64,000 bases of DNA from Sphingobacterium athyrii. Lineage in GTDB: Bacteria > Bacteroidota > Bacteroidia > Sphingobacteriales > Sphingobacteriaceae. This document shows, in pieces, positions 1 to 8,945 of this stretch. Numbering within the stretch: the first letter of the stretch is position 1; every line of letters begins with the position of its first letter. The DNA is taken from NCBI RefSeq assembly GCF_003071065.1, contig NZ_QCXX01000001.1:1360971-1424970 (forward strand), given 5' to 3'. The notes beneath the pieces were generated by a model. That model saw nothing but the letters and a program-made list of their open reading frames with translations. It did not search any database and was not told where the DNA came from. Made by a program: the position numbers and the translations under genes.

Positions 1-1
1 G

Positions 2-82
2 CTTATCCTACTTTTGGTAACCTATTTTTCATTTAACCGCATATACCACATCGTTTACGCCAGCAAGGATTTGAACAGATAG
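2..82 (+). CDS. C-terminal end of a membrane protein (partial at window edge)
   Basis: A frame open from the first bases ends at the TAG at 80-82. It encodes about 26 residues: a hydrophobic stretch (LILLLVTYFSFN) followed by a short polar tail ending SKDLNR. That composition fits the last transmembrane helix and cytoplasmic tail of a membrane protein whose start lies left of the window. The family cannot be told from so little sequence, and the frame could be chance. Confidence 0.45.
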   Translation, partial: LILLLVTYFSFNRIYHIVYASKDLNR

Positions 83-119
83 GATTTCGGTTCATCGTTA
101 TCAAAACTTTTTTCAGTAA

Positions 120-156
120 TTTGCGTGCTGCTCCCTAACAACGTTTAGCACGCAAA
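120..156. promoter_or_regulatory. 10-bp inverted repeat upstream of the LytS gene
   Basis: TTTGCGTGCT (120-129) and AGCACGCAAA (147-156) are perfect inverted copies separated by 17 bases. The repeat lies between the stop of the partial membrane protein and the ATG at 193. No T-run follows, so it is either a weak terminator of the upstream gene or a binding site or leader hairpin of the LytS/LytTR operon. Confidence 0.45.
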
Positions 157-192
157 ATATATACAATTAAGAACTTTTGCCACCATAAAAAT

Positions 193-1209
193 ATGAAAAC
201 CCCATTTCGCATATCCCATAAGCTGATATGGATCAGTTCTATTTCTCTTGGAATATTGACCTCTATTCCCAAGATTGCGGACCATCATTTTGTTCTTGCA
301 GAAGGGATAGCCGATTTTGTTGTGACCACTGGATTTGCCTTACTGATCTGGTATTATAATATCTATTCCATACCGGCCTACACAAAGAAAACTGGAAGCA
401 AAAATGTGATATCGGCACAGCTTTTCAGGGGATTGGGTGTCGGACTGCTGCTTATGTTTTTGCTTTCTTCGGTTCAGTACTATATCCTTTCCCACATTAA
501 TTTTGGCCCAAAAATGCTGATGTACGAAGTAAGGGGCATCTTGATCAACCTCACGTTCTATATGTTCATCCATCTGCTCTATCAGACCTATCTGAACCAG
601 CAGGTCGTCCGGGAACTGGAACGTTCGATGTCCGCAAATCTTGCAGCCCAGTACGAATTGCTCAAGCAGCAGGTCAACCCGCATTTTCTTTTCAATAGCC
701 TCAATACTTTAAAATACATGGTAGAGAGCCAAGATGGCCAATCAACGGAGTTTATCATCAAACTTGCTGACTTTTATAGGTTCACCCTAGGAAGTCTTAA
801 ATTAAACCTGCTGCCACTTAAAGAAGAGCTGGAAATCATGGAATCCTATGTCTATCTGCTGAAAGCACGATTTGAGGATGGACTACAAGTCTCCCAGAAT
901 ATCCCCAGGGAAATCTACGGCACTTTCATTCCACCATTTACGCTGCAGCTGCTTGTGGAAAATTGTATTAAGCATAATATCGTTGCGCTGGATAAGCCGC
1001 TTCATATCTGTATTGATAGAGAAGGGGATTACCTGATTGTCAAAAACAATATTCAACCCCGAAAAATTCCAGAGCCCTCTACAGGACTAGGTCTTGAAAA
1101 TATTAATCAGCGTTATCTTCATCTTTCTGAACGGGAGATACAGATAATCACGGACAATGAAACATTTATTATAAAACTTCCCATTATATATGAACATCCT
1201 AATAATTGA
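193..1209 (+). CDS. LytS/YehU-type sensor histidine kinase
   Basis: Inner-membrane sensor kinase that should phosphorylate the LytTR regulator encoded next. The N-terminal ~130 residues hold about four hydrophobic segments. The His_kinase (PF06580) signature QQVNPHFLFNSLNTL follows, with the likely phospho-acceptor His164. The ATPase half shows an N-box (LLVENCIKHN, ~253-262) and a G-box (GLGLENINQRY, ~298-308). The 338-residue length is normal for this Bacteroidota class, which lacks a large periplasmic sensor domain. The stimulus is unknown. The gene overlaps the next by 20 bases, so the two are translationally coupled. Confidence 0.93.
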   Translation: MKTPFRISHKLIWISSISLGILTSIPKIADHHFVLAEGIADFVVTTGFALLIWYYNIYSIPAYTKKTGSKNVISAQLFRGLGVGLLLMFLLSSVQYYILSHINFGPKMLMYEVRGILINLTFYMFIHLLYQTYLNQQVVRELERSMSANLAAQYELLKQQVNPHFLFNSLNTLKYMVESQDGQSTEFIIKLADFYRFTLGSLKLNLLPLKEELEIMESYVYLLKARFEDGLQVSQNIPREIYGTFIPPFTLQLLVENCIKHNIVALDKPLHICIDREGDYLIVKNNIQPRKIPEPSTGLGLENINQRYLHLSEREIQIITDNETFIIKLPIIYEHPNN

Positions 1210-1954
1210 GGACGAGATCAAAGCTGCGCGTTCCCTTGAAAACCTGATACTGAAACTGCGTCCCGAAACGAAGATCATTGCTAAAATACAGAGCGTGGAA
1301 GCAGCCATAGACTATCTCTCCAACAGTCTCTCCCCTGATATTATCTTTATGGATATCCAACTATCAGATGGTATAAGCTTTGATATTTTTAAATCGGTTA
1401 AAATTGTATGTCCAGTTATTTTCTGTACCGCATTTGGAGAATACGCAATGGATGCGATCAAAGAAAACGGGATCGACTATCTTCTTAAACCTTTTTCTGA
1501 AACTGATCTTAAAAATGCATTTGAAAAAGTCGATAATTTTAAAAATTTCTTCCAAAAGACATCTGAAAACAACCTTATTCAGCTTATCCAGAAAATCAGT
1601 GGCGAAGAGACTACAAAAAAAAGCTTTCTGGTGTTTAAGAACAACAAGTACCTGACGGTAAAAACTGCGGATATTGCTTATATATACATCAATTATACTT
1701 CACCCACAATAGTCACTTTCAAAGGTGAGCATTTTGATGTCAACCAGTCTCTGGATCAATTGGCCGCCCAATTATCCGATAAGGATTTTTTTCGTTTAAA
1801 CAGACAGTACCTGATCAGTTTTTCGGCGGTAAAGGAAGTTGAGCATTACTTTGCAAGAAAACTTTATATTAAACTCACCGTACCGACTGACGAAAAATTA
1901 CTGATCGGAAAAGAGAAAACGACAATATTCCTCAATTGGCTTGAAGACAGGTAA
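1190..1954 (+). CDS. LytTR-family response regulator
   Basis: Transcription factor partner of the upstream kinase. The receiver domain (~1-120) begins MNILIIEDE with its acidic pocket, has phospho-acceptor Asp55 in FMDIQLSDG and the conserved Lys of LLKPF near 104. A LytTR DNA-binding domain occupies ~145-254 (FLVFKNNKYLTV, FRLNRQYLISFSAV). The length of 254 is standard. The ATG at 1190 lies inside the kinase gene. LytTR proteins bind paired imperfect repeats; no target was identified here. Confidence 0.94.
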   Translation: MNILIIEDEIKAARSLENLILKLRPETKIIAKIQSVEAAIDYLSNSLSPDIIFMDIQLSDGISFDIFKSVKIVCPVIFCTAFGEYAMDAIKENGIDYLLKPFSETDLKNAFEKVDNFKNFFQKTSENNLIQLIQKISGEETTKKSFLVFKNNKYLTVKTADIAYIYINYTSPTIVTFKGEHFDVNQSLDQLAAQLSDKDFFRLNRQYLISFSAVKEVEHYFARKLYIKLTVPTDEKLLIGKEKTTIFLNWLEDR

Positions 1955-2331
1955 GCACTGAACCCATCCATAACACAGGGGTTTAGAAATAAAGACAGAG
2001 CGTCCGGCCATACGAAAAGCTTTACGTTTTGCTTTAGTAGTATATGGGCGTTTATTAAGGTTATTAATCAGATGATTATCGATGGTTGAAATGGAATAAC
2101 GACTTGTGCCATTTTAAAAGCTTATGCATTTAAAGCTTTTATTATTTCTTTGGCAGAATGTCATCCTGTGTAAATTTAACAAACGATATTCATTTGATAT
2201 ACGTCCAGGCCGACGCTTTTCAAGGCGTCTTTGTCCTGAGTCTTAAAATTTTCATTAAATCAAAAATTATGAAACGATCTGAGGCTATATACTGTTATTC
2301 AGTAAATCGCTATTCATAATAACGCCAATAC
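1955..2331. other. Intergenic region after the LytTR gene
   Basis: 377 bases between the regulator and the end of the convergent aldo/keto reductase gene. The only clear structure is AAAAGCTT (2116-2123) inverted at 2133-2140 with a 9-base loop and a T-rich tail, a possible weak terminator. A minus-strand frame around 1960-2110 is open without a start codon and was not recognised. Confidence 0.4.
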
Positions 2332-3456
2332 TTAAACTTTGGGTACTGGCGCATTTTCCGCAATTAGCTTTTCATATTTTAATTCTTCCCAAAAACCTGC
2401 GGGTATTTTGGCCTTGAAAGACAATGCATTTTGTACCGCCTGTTCGGCAGTATGTGCCCCGGGAATAACGCCTGAAACTTCGTCTGGCGCAGCAGCAAAT
2501 TGTAAAGCCGCGGTACGTAGGTCCACCGCATGATTTTCTGCTACACGCTGTAGAGCATTCAGTTTTTCCTTAACTCCAGCAGGAAACTTACCATCATACA
2601 AATAACGGTCTTTGCCTGACAGAAATCCAGCACATAAAGGTGCACCTACCACTATGGATATATCTCTTTCAGCTACTTTCGGAAAAACCTTATTGAGATC
2701 ATCATCATGCTTAATCAATGAATATTGGCAGGCAGACAGAAAGATATCGGGATCTGCAACATCCAATGTCTGCAGTATAGGTTCAATGGTATTGACACCT
2801 AGCCCCCAGCCTTTGATAATCCCCTCCTCTCTCATTTTAGTCAGCTCTGGCATCGCTCCTTTCGCTGCTTCCTCAAAATAGCGCGCATAACTATCTTTCA
2901 TATCGCCGTTATCTGGCGAAAGATCATGGATAAAAACAATATCAATGGACGATAAGCCCAAGCGCTGCAAGCTATCCTCCACACTCCTTCTGACACCGGC
3001 CGCACTGTAGTCATACGTATAGCCAAAATTTAGTTTTCCCTTCCATAATATTTGTTCCATCGTAAAGTCTTCTTTCGGTTCCATCAGACGCCCTACTTTG
3101 GTCGAAAGTGTGAAACTATCACGCGGTTGGTCTTTTAAAAACAGGCCCATTCTACGCTCGCTGATCCCTAGACCATACCACGGAGAGGTATCAAATAATC
3201 GTATTCCTGAGTTCCATGCCGCCTCCACCGCTTGCAGACATTCAAGATCTGTGTTGTGTTGGAATCCATTACCCAATGCGACTCCACCAAATCCAGCTTT
3301 ATCAGCGGGACGGAATCGTTTCTTTTCTGTTAAATTTTGAGGTGTTGCCATTTTATGTTCTTTTAATGTCGTCAATAAAATATCTGGTATTGCTGCACTC
3401 AATGCAAAAGCTGCCCCCACAAGGGCTGTATCTGTTAAAAATTCACTTCTTTTCAT
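2332..3456 (-). CDS. Aldo/keto reductase
   Basis: NAD(P)-dependent oxidoreductase of the aldo/keto reductase family, of the subgroup that includes D-threo-aldose 1-dehydrogenase-like enzymes. The likely catalytic tetrad is Asp89 and Tyr94 (LFDTSPWYGLG), Lys120 (LSTKVGR) and His177 (IDIVFIHD). The first ~30 residues (KRSEFLTDTALVGAAFA...) resemble an export signal, so the enzyme may be periplasmic; Met36 (MATPQN, 3351) would give a cytoplasmic form. The ATG at 3456 has AGGA about 9 bases upstream and leaves 19 bases after the surE stop. The substrate is not evident. Confidence 0.88.
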   Translation of the reverse strand: MKRSEFLTDTALVGAAFALSAAIPDILLTTLKEHKMATPQNLTEKKRFRPADKAGFGGVALGNGFQHNTDLECLQAVEAAWNSGIRLFDTSPWYGLGISERRMGLFLKDQPRDSFTLSTKVGRLMEPKEDFTMEQILWKGKLNFGYTYDYSAAGVRRSVEDSLQRLGLSSIDIVFIHDLSPDNGDMKDSYARYFEEAAKGAMPELTKMREEGIIKGWGLGVNTIEPILQTLDVADPDIFLSACQYSLIKHDDDLNKVFPKVAERDISIVVGAPLCAGFLSGKDRYLYDGKFPAGVKEKLNALQRVAENHAVDLRTAALQFAAAPDEVSGVIPGAHTAEQAVQNALSFKAKIPAGFWEELKYEKLIAENAPVPKV

Positions 3457-3475
3457 ATGCTCGGTCCTATAAGTC

Positions 3476-4210
3476 TCATTTCTTCTCGATTGCCAGTCTA
3501 GCTGAAAGTTCATCATGTGCAGTCAGATCCAAACGTAAAGGCGTAATGGATACCAAATTATTTTGTATCGCCCAGCGATCTGTTCCTTCCTCCGCCGGTT
3601 CAAGTGGTATTACTGTTATCCAATAGTTTTTTCTTCCCATGGGATCTTGGCTAGGTACTACATTCCCATCATAAAGCCGCACCGATTGCCTTGTCCATAA
3701 GACTCCTTCTGGTTTTGGAGGAAGATTCACATTATATAGCGCAGAGCCTTTATCATTGAGCAAAATCTTGAGTACATCGCTTGTCCATTGAGACAGTCCT
3801 TCAAAATCCGGTTCTGTTTTTCCGACTGGTGTACTCAGAGCAATACCGGTAATACCGAGGAGCATGGCCTGTTTTGCGGCGGCAAGGGTACCTGAATGCC
3901 ACATGGAATTGCCTAAGTTGGGTCCCATGTTGATGCCTGAAAGAACAATCTGCGTATCGGGAAACATGTGTAAGCCCAGCGCGACACAGTCTGCAGGTGT
4001 CCCATTCACTCGAAAGGCATCAATTCCTTCAAAGGTAATAGGGGCACTCCGATAGCTTAGGGGGCGAGAATGCGTAATAGCATGTCCCATCGACGACTGT
4101 TCAACATCTGGTGCAACGATCCTAACGGTACCAAACTGCCTAGCCGTCTTTGCTAGCGCTGCTATACCCGGCGAATAGATACCATCGTCATTGGTGATAA
4201 GTATGTTCAT
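3476..4210 (-). CDS. surE: 5'/3'-nucleotidase SurE
   Basis: Metal-dependent phosphatase removing terminal phosphates from nucleoside monophosphates. The start at 4210 puts the family-defining MNILITNDDGIYSPG at the N-terminus, with metal ligands Asp8 and Asp9. SGINMGPNLG and the HSGTLAAAKQA segment are also typical. A length of 244 aa matches the family. It is first in a two-gene unit with the aldo/keto reductase and divergent, by 52 bases, from the lipid-kinase-like gene. Confidence 0.95.
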   Translation of the reverse strand: MNILITNDDGIYSPGIAALAKTARQFGTVRIVAPDVEQSSMGHAITHSRPLSYRSAPITFEGIDAFRVNGTPADCVALGLHMFPDTQIVLSGINMGPNLGNSMWHSGTLAAAKQAMLLGITGIALSTPVGKTEPDFEGLSQWTSDVLKILLNDKGSALYNVNLPPKPEGVLWTRQSVRLYDGNVVPSQDPMGRKNYWITVIPLEPAEEGTDRWAIQNNLVSITPLRLDLTAHDELSARLAIEKK

Positions 4211-4262
4211 AGTTGTGTCTTTTCTAAGAAAACCAATCTCAAGCGGGGTTTGTTCAGCTGAT

Positions 4263-5171
4263 ATGAAAGAACAGAGCAAAAAAGTGCGATTAGTACACAA
4301 TCCAGCTGCTGGGGATGAAGACAATGACGGTAAAGACGAACTTTGTCAGCTGATTGAAGACCTCGGACACCGTTGCACGGTGGTCGCTAAAAAAGATGTA
4401 GTCAAAAAGATAGATCCGGACACCGATCTCATTGCCTTGGCTGGCGGGGATGGAACCATAAAAATGACTATTATGGCGCTATTGGAAAAAAAACTACGAT
4501 TTAAAAGACCGATAGCCATCTTGCCCCAAGGTACGGCAAACAACATAGCCATTTCTCTTGGTATTCCATTGGACTGTAAACAGGCCATGAGCCTGTGGAA
4601 ATATTTCAAGCTCAAAAATTTCGACGTAGGGATGGTGACTGGCCTGAGCGGAAAGCCTTTGCATTTTATTGAATCGATTGGTTTTGGAGTATTCCCTATA
4701 CTGATGGAAAAAATGGATAAAAAAAATAGGCAAGACAATAGTGCTGACGATGAGATTAGGATCGCGCTTGAGCAACTTCGAAAACTAGCACTGACATTTC
4801 CCGCCAAAACGCTCAAACTGGTCACTGCTACTGGTAGCATTGAAAAAGAGTGTATTATGGTTGAAGTGATGAACATTTCGAGCATAGGCCCCAGATTGGT
4901 CCTCGCCGCAGATGCTGATCCGGGAGATGGTCAGTTTGATATCATAGTCGTAACCGCCGATCAGCGCCAGGAACTAGTTGCTTATATAGATGGGCTATTG
5001 AATAAAAAGAATGTGATATTTAATATAGAGCCTATCAGAGCAAGCCGCTTAACTATGGAATGGCAGGGAAAAGAATTGCACATTGATGATGAGTGCAAAG
5101 TTTATTCTGGACAGCAACTCAAAATTTCATTGCTCGATAGCTTGATCGAAGTTATTGTGAAAGGGAATTGA
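4263..5171 (+). CDS. Diacylglycerol/sphingosine kinase-like protein
   Basis: Lipid kinase of the DAGK catalytic family. The nucleotide-binding motif GGDGT lies at 61-65, after VRLVHNPAAGDED, and LPQGTANNIA follows as the second substrate/ATP loop. Such proteins (YegS/DgkB type) phosphorylate diacylglycerol or related lipids at the membrane. Length 302 aa is typical. The ATG at 4263 is preferred because an upstream in-frame extension would overlap the divergent surE start. Sphingobacteria contain sphingolipids, so a sphingoid substrate is possible but not shown. Confidence 0.88.
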   Translation: MKEQSKKVRLVHNPAAGDEDNDGKDELCQLIEDLGHRCTVVAKKDVVKKIDPDTDLIALAGGDGTIKMTIMALLEKKLRFKRPIAILPQGTANNIAISLGIPLDCKQAMSLWKYFKLKNFDVGMVTGLSGKPLHFIESIGFGVFPILMEKMDKKNRQDNSADDEIRIALEQLRKLALTFPAKTLKLVTATGSIEKECIMVEVMNISSIGPRLVLAADADPGDGQFDIIVVTADQRQELVAYIDGLLNKKNVIFNIEPIRASRLTMEWQGKELHIDDECKVYSGQQLKISLLDSLIEVIVKGN

Positions 5172-5307
5172 TATTTTTATTTAAAATAGGGGTTTGACAT
5201 ACCGAAAGCCAGTAGCAGATCAGCGAAAACAAATAACCCAGAAATAAACGCTATCTTAACTGGAGAATTGCTATCCTCTGTTATGTCCAAAAAGAACATA
5301 GAAAAGT

Positions 5308-5766
5308 TTATTTCTTTAATATCCAAATTTGATTCTTTTGATCATATTGACCAATGATATCATTCTGTTTAATTTCTTGAAGTTTATAATCCTTACAGGG
5401 ATCATTCGCATCGATTTTAGCTGTATAGGTAATTTTGTCCTGCACATTGGACTTCAGTTGAATATAGAATGTGCCATTCTCAACTTTGTCTAAATTGATC
5501 GAAATAAATTTTAATTCTTTATTTACTGTAAATGATAAAGGGGTCTCCCGGTCATTAATATCTATCTTATAAATTTTGATGTCAGCTGCCGGATAGAGTG
5601 GATTATCAGCAAAGATAAGCTCCTTTCCGTTTGAATCTTTATAATTTATGTTACTTACCATGGGATGATATATATCGAGACAAGCCACCAAAGGTTCGTT
5701 TTTCTCTTTACATGATGTAATGAAAATCACAATAGACAGAATAAACATTTTTAGACAACTTTTCAT
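5308..5766 (-). CDS. Small predicted lipoprotein, function unknown
   Basis: 152 residues beginning with a lipoprotein signal (hydrophobic FILSIVIFI, then TSCKEK, acylated Cys near 19). The mature part is rich in beta-forming residues and ends DQKNQIWILKK. No family was recognised. It stands alone between two plus-strand genes. Confidence 0.7.
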   Translation of the reverse strand: MKSCLKMFILSIVIFITSCKEKNEPLVACLDIYHPMVSNINYKDSNGKELIFADNPLYPAADIKIYKIDINDRETPLSFTVNKELKFISINLDKVENGTFYIQLKSNVQDKITYTAKIDANDPCKDYKLQEIKQNDIIGQYDQKNQIWILKK

Positions 5767-5993
5767 AATTTATTTGTGTGTTTAGTAGATATTCAAACGT
5801 AACGCATTTTCAATTCGCGACATGAATAGGTATATTACTTTATAAAAAAAGATTCTTACACGTTCATAAGCAATCTTTTCCCGAAAAAAATGCTATTTAT
5901 AAAAATTTCTGTAATTTCATTTCTAAGCATGGGATACCCTTAGCTAGGTTTTGTATACTTTTCTATTCCCAACTCACGTTAATAAAAATTCGA

Positions 5994-6884
5994 ATGAAAT
6001 TAAAAACGATTGATGTGTCATCAGCTACACCGACAGAAATACAAGGTTATCTGCACTCGGCCATTGCGCCCCGACCGATATGTTTTGCATCTACAATTGA
6101 TAAAAACGGCGCGGTAAATTTAAGCCCGTTTAGCTTTTTCAATGTGGTCAGTGTCAACCCACCGATCTGCGTTTTTTCACCAACAACCAGGGCGCGGGAC
6201 AATAGCACCAAGCATACGCTTGAAAACATTTTGGAAATACCGGAATGTGTGATCAATATTGTTAACTATAAGATGGTTCAGCAGACTTATTTAACGAGTG
6301 CAGATTATCCAAAAGACGTGAATGAGTTTTCGAAAGCGGGGTTTACTGAATTGGCTTCGAAAACGATAAAGCCACCTAGGGTAGCGGAATCGAACGTTCA
6401 ATTAGAATGTGTCGTGAATGATGTGATAGCATTAGGAAAAACCGGTGGAGCTGGGAATCTAATTATTGCGGCCGTGAAACTGATCCATATCAATGAAGCT
6501 ATCTTGGATACCAACGACAAAATAGACCCGCATAAAATGGATTTGGTAGCTCGTTTGGGTGGTGATTGGTATTGTAGGGTAACCAGCGATAACTTATTCA
6601 AAATTGCCAAACCAACAGATCATACCGGGATAGGTATCGGTGTAGATTCCTTTCCCAAAGAGGTTAAAAACTCCACCATATTAACGGGGAATAATCTGGG
6701 ATTATTGGCTCTTGTCAGCGCGCTCCCATCCAATGAGGAAGTAGAAGCCTTTCGCAAAACCGACGAAATAAAAAAACTGCTGGCGGCCGGCACCGACAAC
6801 CGCACAGCAAGTCTGCATTCAAAAGCCAAGCTTTTGTTAGATAATGGCCGTGTAATGGATGCATGGAAAGTGTTGTTGATGTAG
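5994..6884 (+). CDS. Flavin reductase-family (FMN-binding split barrel) protein
   Basis: Flavoprotein of the DIM6/NTAB flavin-reductase-like group. The N-terminal half carries the hallmark IAPRPICFASTIDKNG, NLSPFSFFNVVS and PPICVFSPT that line the FMN site. The C-terminal ~90 residues (from ~200) are an extension common in Bacteroidota members. Such proteins act as FMN reductases or esterase-like enzymes of unknown substrate. 296 aa, monocistronic. Confidence 0.88.
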   Translation: MKLKTIDVSSATPTEIQGYLHSAIAPRPICFASTIDKNGAVNLSPFSFFNVVSVNPPICVFSPTTRARDNSTKHTLENILEIPECVINIVNYKMVQQTYLTSADYPKDVNEFSKAGFTELASKTIKPPRVAESNVQLECVVNDVIALGKTGGAGNLIIAAVKLIHINEAILDTNDKIDPHKMDLVARLGGDWYCRVTSDNLFKIAKPTDHTGIGIGVDSFPKEVKNSTILTGNNLGLLALVSALPSNEEVEAFRKTDEIKKLLAAGTDNRTASLHSKAKLLLDNGRVMDAWKVLLM

Positions 6885-7061
6885 CCTGCCTTTTCCGGCG
6901 GAGGGGGCCGATTACATCAAGTAAATATAAATATGATAAAGGATTAAAATCTTATCTGATAATACCGCATCAAGCGTATATACAGAAGCACATTTAGCCC
7001 TGATCGTTACTCATTTGCGAAAGACACCCAAAAAAGTTTCTGTTCCATTGAAGATTGGACC

Positions 7062-7724
7062 TCAAAAAGAATTTGCTTTATCCGCTGAATGGTCTGGATC
7101 CTCTGGAGTCAACTCCGTTAATTCAGCAATGTAATACTGTAAATCGACTAGCATATCCTGATGGGGCTTGGCAAATTTCTTAAAAGAGTACCTGTGCAAA
7201 AAATAAAAAATAAATCCGAAAACAGCTAACCTAAAAAGTACAGTAGTATCGAATATAGATCCTACATTAAAAGTGTGGGTATTCTTTAATGAAAGTGCTA
7301 TTGTGAGTAGGAAACAGAGCGTTATTCCCATTAAATTATAGAACCTCAAATAAGCGGAGATAAGCCCCTGAATATTCTTGAAACGATCACTCAAAGGCAG
7401 ATCTGCCAAATAAACTTGATGAATATTTTTTCGCAGTTTATAGGCATTGTACATCATTCCGGCTTCCGCCAATGTACCAACAATGAAATAGTATCCCCAA
7501 AATGCACTGTCATAGAAATACAGGAAAACCCCGATGCAGAAGATAACAAGCACTGAGCGATACTGCATATTCTTTTTTAAATTCTGGTCTATTAAATCAA
7601 GCAGACCGGCAGATTTTTGCAGTTTAATTTTTTCAATGGTATTTTCGGACAAGAGTGTTTCCTCCATCTGACCTCCAATACTAATTTTTTGCATTTTATA
7701 TTTGAGCTGATCTAGTTCCATCAC
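7062..7724 (-). CDS. Membrane protein coupled to an ECF sigma factor
   Basis: 220-residue protein with a soluble N-terminal ~75 residues followed by about four hydrophobic segments (VLVIFCIGVFLYFY, FIVGTLAEAGMMY, LMGITLCFLLTIA, LAVFGFIFYF). It starts with ATGA overlapping the sigma gene stop, so the two are translationally coupled. The position fits a sigma-factor partner, but no zinc-binding HxxxCxxC anti-sigma motif or FecR domain is visible. Function is inferred only from context. Confidence 0.75.
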   Translation of the reverse strand: MMELDQLKYKMQKISIGGQMEETLLSENTIEKIKLQKSAGLLDLIDQNLKKNMQYRSVLVIFCIGVFLYFYDSAFWGYYFIVGTLAEAGMMYNAYKLRKNIHQVYLADLPLSDRFKNIQGLISAYLRFYNLMGITLCFLLTIALSLKNTHTFNVGSIFDTTVLFRLAVFGFIFYFLHRYSFKKFAKPHQDMLVDLQYYIAELTELTPEDPDHSADKANSF

Positions 7725-8206
7725 GATAGTTGTTTGCTTAATTCCTTCAATTTTGTTTTGATCCGCGATATTTTTACGGCTACGTGGTTGGGGGTCATCC
7801 CCATGGTCATGGCGATATCGTTGTAGCTATAGTCTTCGAGATAAAGCGCCACCAGCGCCTTTTCCACCTTGTTCAATTTACTTATGGCCTGATACATCAA
7901 AAGAATATCTTTGTCTTCCTCATAGATGATATCACAATAGCTTTGCTGGCTAAATTGCAATTCAGCAAGACTGTGCCTACGGTCGCGCTTGATATATGTA
8001 ATAGCAGTATTCAATCCTACACGATACAACCAAGTCTGAAATTTGGCATCCCCCCTAAAACTTTTGATTGATTTCCATGCCTGTAATACGATTTCCTGAA
8101 ATAAATCTTCCCTATCGACTTTATTGTCCACATACATGCAGCAGATACGATGTATTATAGCCTGATTAGATGTTATTAACGCAATAAAGTCTTTTTCGAT
8201 GTCCAT
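7721..8206 (-). CDS. ECF-type RNA polymerase sigma factor
   Basis: 161 residues with sigma-70 region 2 (DREDLFQEIVLQAWKSI, then FQTWLYRVGLNTAITYIKR) and region 4 (YNDIAMTMGMTPNHVAVKI). There is no region 1.1 or 3, as expected for ECF sigmas. It heads a two-gene operon with the membrane protein, which could sequester it. The regulated genes are not known. Confidence 0.93.
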   Translation of the reverse strand: MDIEKDFIALITSNQAIIHRICCMYVDNKVDREDLFQEIVLQAWKSIKSFRGDAKFQTWLYRVGLNTAITYIKRDRRHSLAELQFSQQSYCDIIYEEDKDILLMYQAISKLNKVEKALVALYLEDYSYNDIAMTMGMTPNHVAVKISRIKTKLKELSKQLS

Positions 8207-8366
8207 ACCTTACGAGGATGCTTATTTGATATTGTTTTACTTATTAGTCTCCATAAAGAGAAAAATATTACAACAACTTGTAAAAAAAGAAAGTTATGCA
8301 GGCAGATAAAAACAATCTTAGCGAAGTGTATCACATCAATACGTTATTCAGGTCAAGATGAATACC

Positions 8367-8945
8367 TCATTCTTTTGACTTCAACATCCGCTCACGTAAA
8401 ATCTTTTCACGGTCGGCATCCCAGTATTTACAATCCAGTTCAATAAAAACTGAACTATACGGTATAAGTGATTCCGTTTTCACCACAATGACCTGGAACA
8501 GATCCGCCGCTTTATCCATTTTCCCAAAAACATCTTCGTGCAAAAGAGACTGTTTTTTTATATGAGGCAGAAGTTTGGTTAAGCTTGTTTTGTATTCTTT
8601 TAATCCCGGTGCGAGTGCATCGTCCAAATAGTCAATTTCTTTATCCAGATAAAAAACAGGCCGTACATGCTTCTGTAAGCTGAGCAGTTGCAATATACGG
8701 TCAAGTACCTCGGACATCTGCTTTTCGGAATTAAGGACAAGGATGTTTGCACCCGCTGGTGCAGGATAGGCCTTATCAACGATCAATATCCAATTACGAT
8801 GTCCAAGCAAGGGCATTTTTTGTGAAAGCACTTCCTCCCAGCCGGATTTCTGTTCAGATCTTTCCTTTTGGTCAGCTGATGACATACATCCCATAACCAG
8901 GAAAAGACTTATTATCGCAAAAAGCGTATTTACCATTTTTTTCAT
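8367..8945 (-). CDS. Lipoprotein with an RbsD/FucU-like domain
   Basis: 192 residues. A lipoprotein signal ends at VMGCMSS (Cys ~20). The mature part resembles the RbsD/FucU sugar mutarotase fold: LLGHRNWILIVDKAYPAP recalls the family's GHGD catalytic-His segment, and TESLIPYSSVFIELDC recalls the conserved C-terminal strand. Such enzymes interconvert sugar anomers or ring forms. Its ATG overlaps the GH116 stop as ATGA, so it may act on the glycosidase product in the cell envelope. The family call is by eye. Confidence 0.65.
   Translation of the reverse strand: MKKMVNTLFAIISLFLVMGCMSSADQKERSEQKSGWEEVLSQKMPLLGHRNWILIVDKAYPAPAGANILVLNSEKQMSEVLDRILQLLSLQKHVRPVFYLDKEIDYLDDALAPGLKEYKTSLTKLLPHIKKQSLLHEDVFGKMDKAADLFQVIVVKTESLIPYSSVFIELDCKYWDADREKILRERMLKSKE

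Noticed and set aside
1960..2110. Minus-strand start-less frame after the LytTR gene
   Set aside because: Open for about 50 codons but with no recognised domain and overlapping the plus-strand gene's end.
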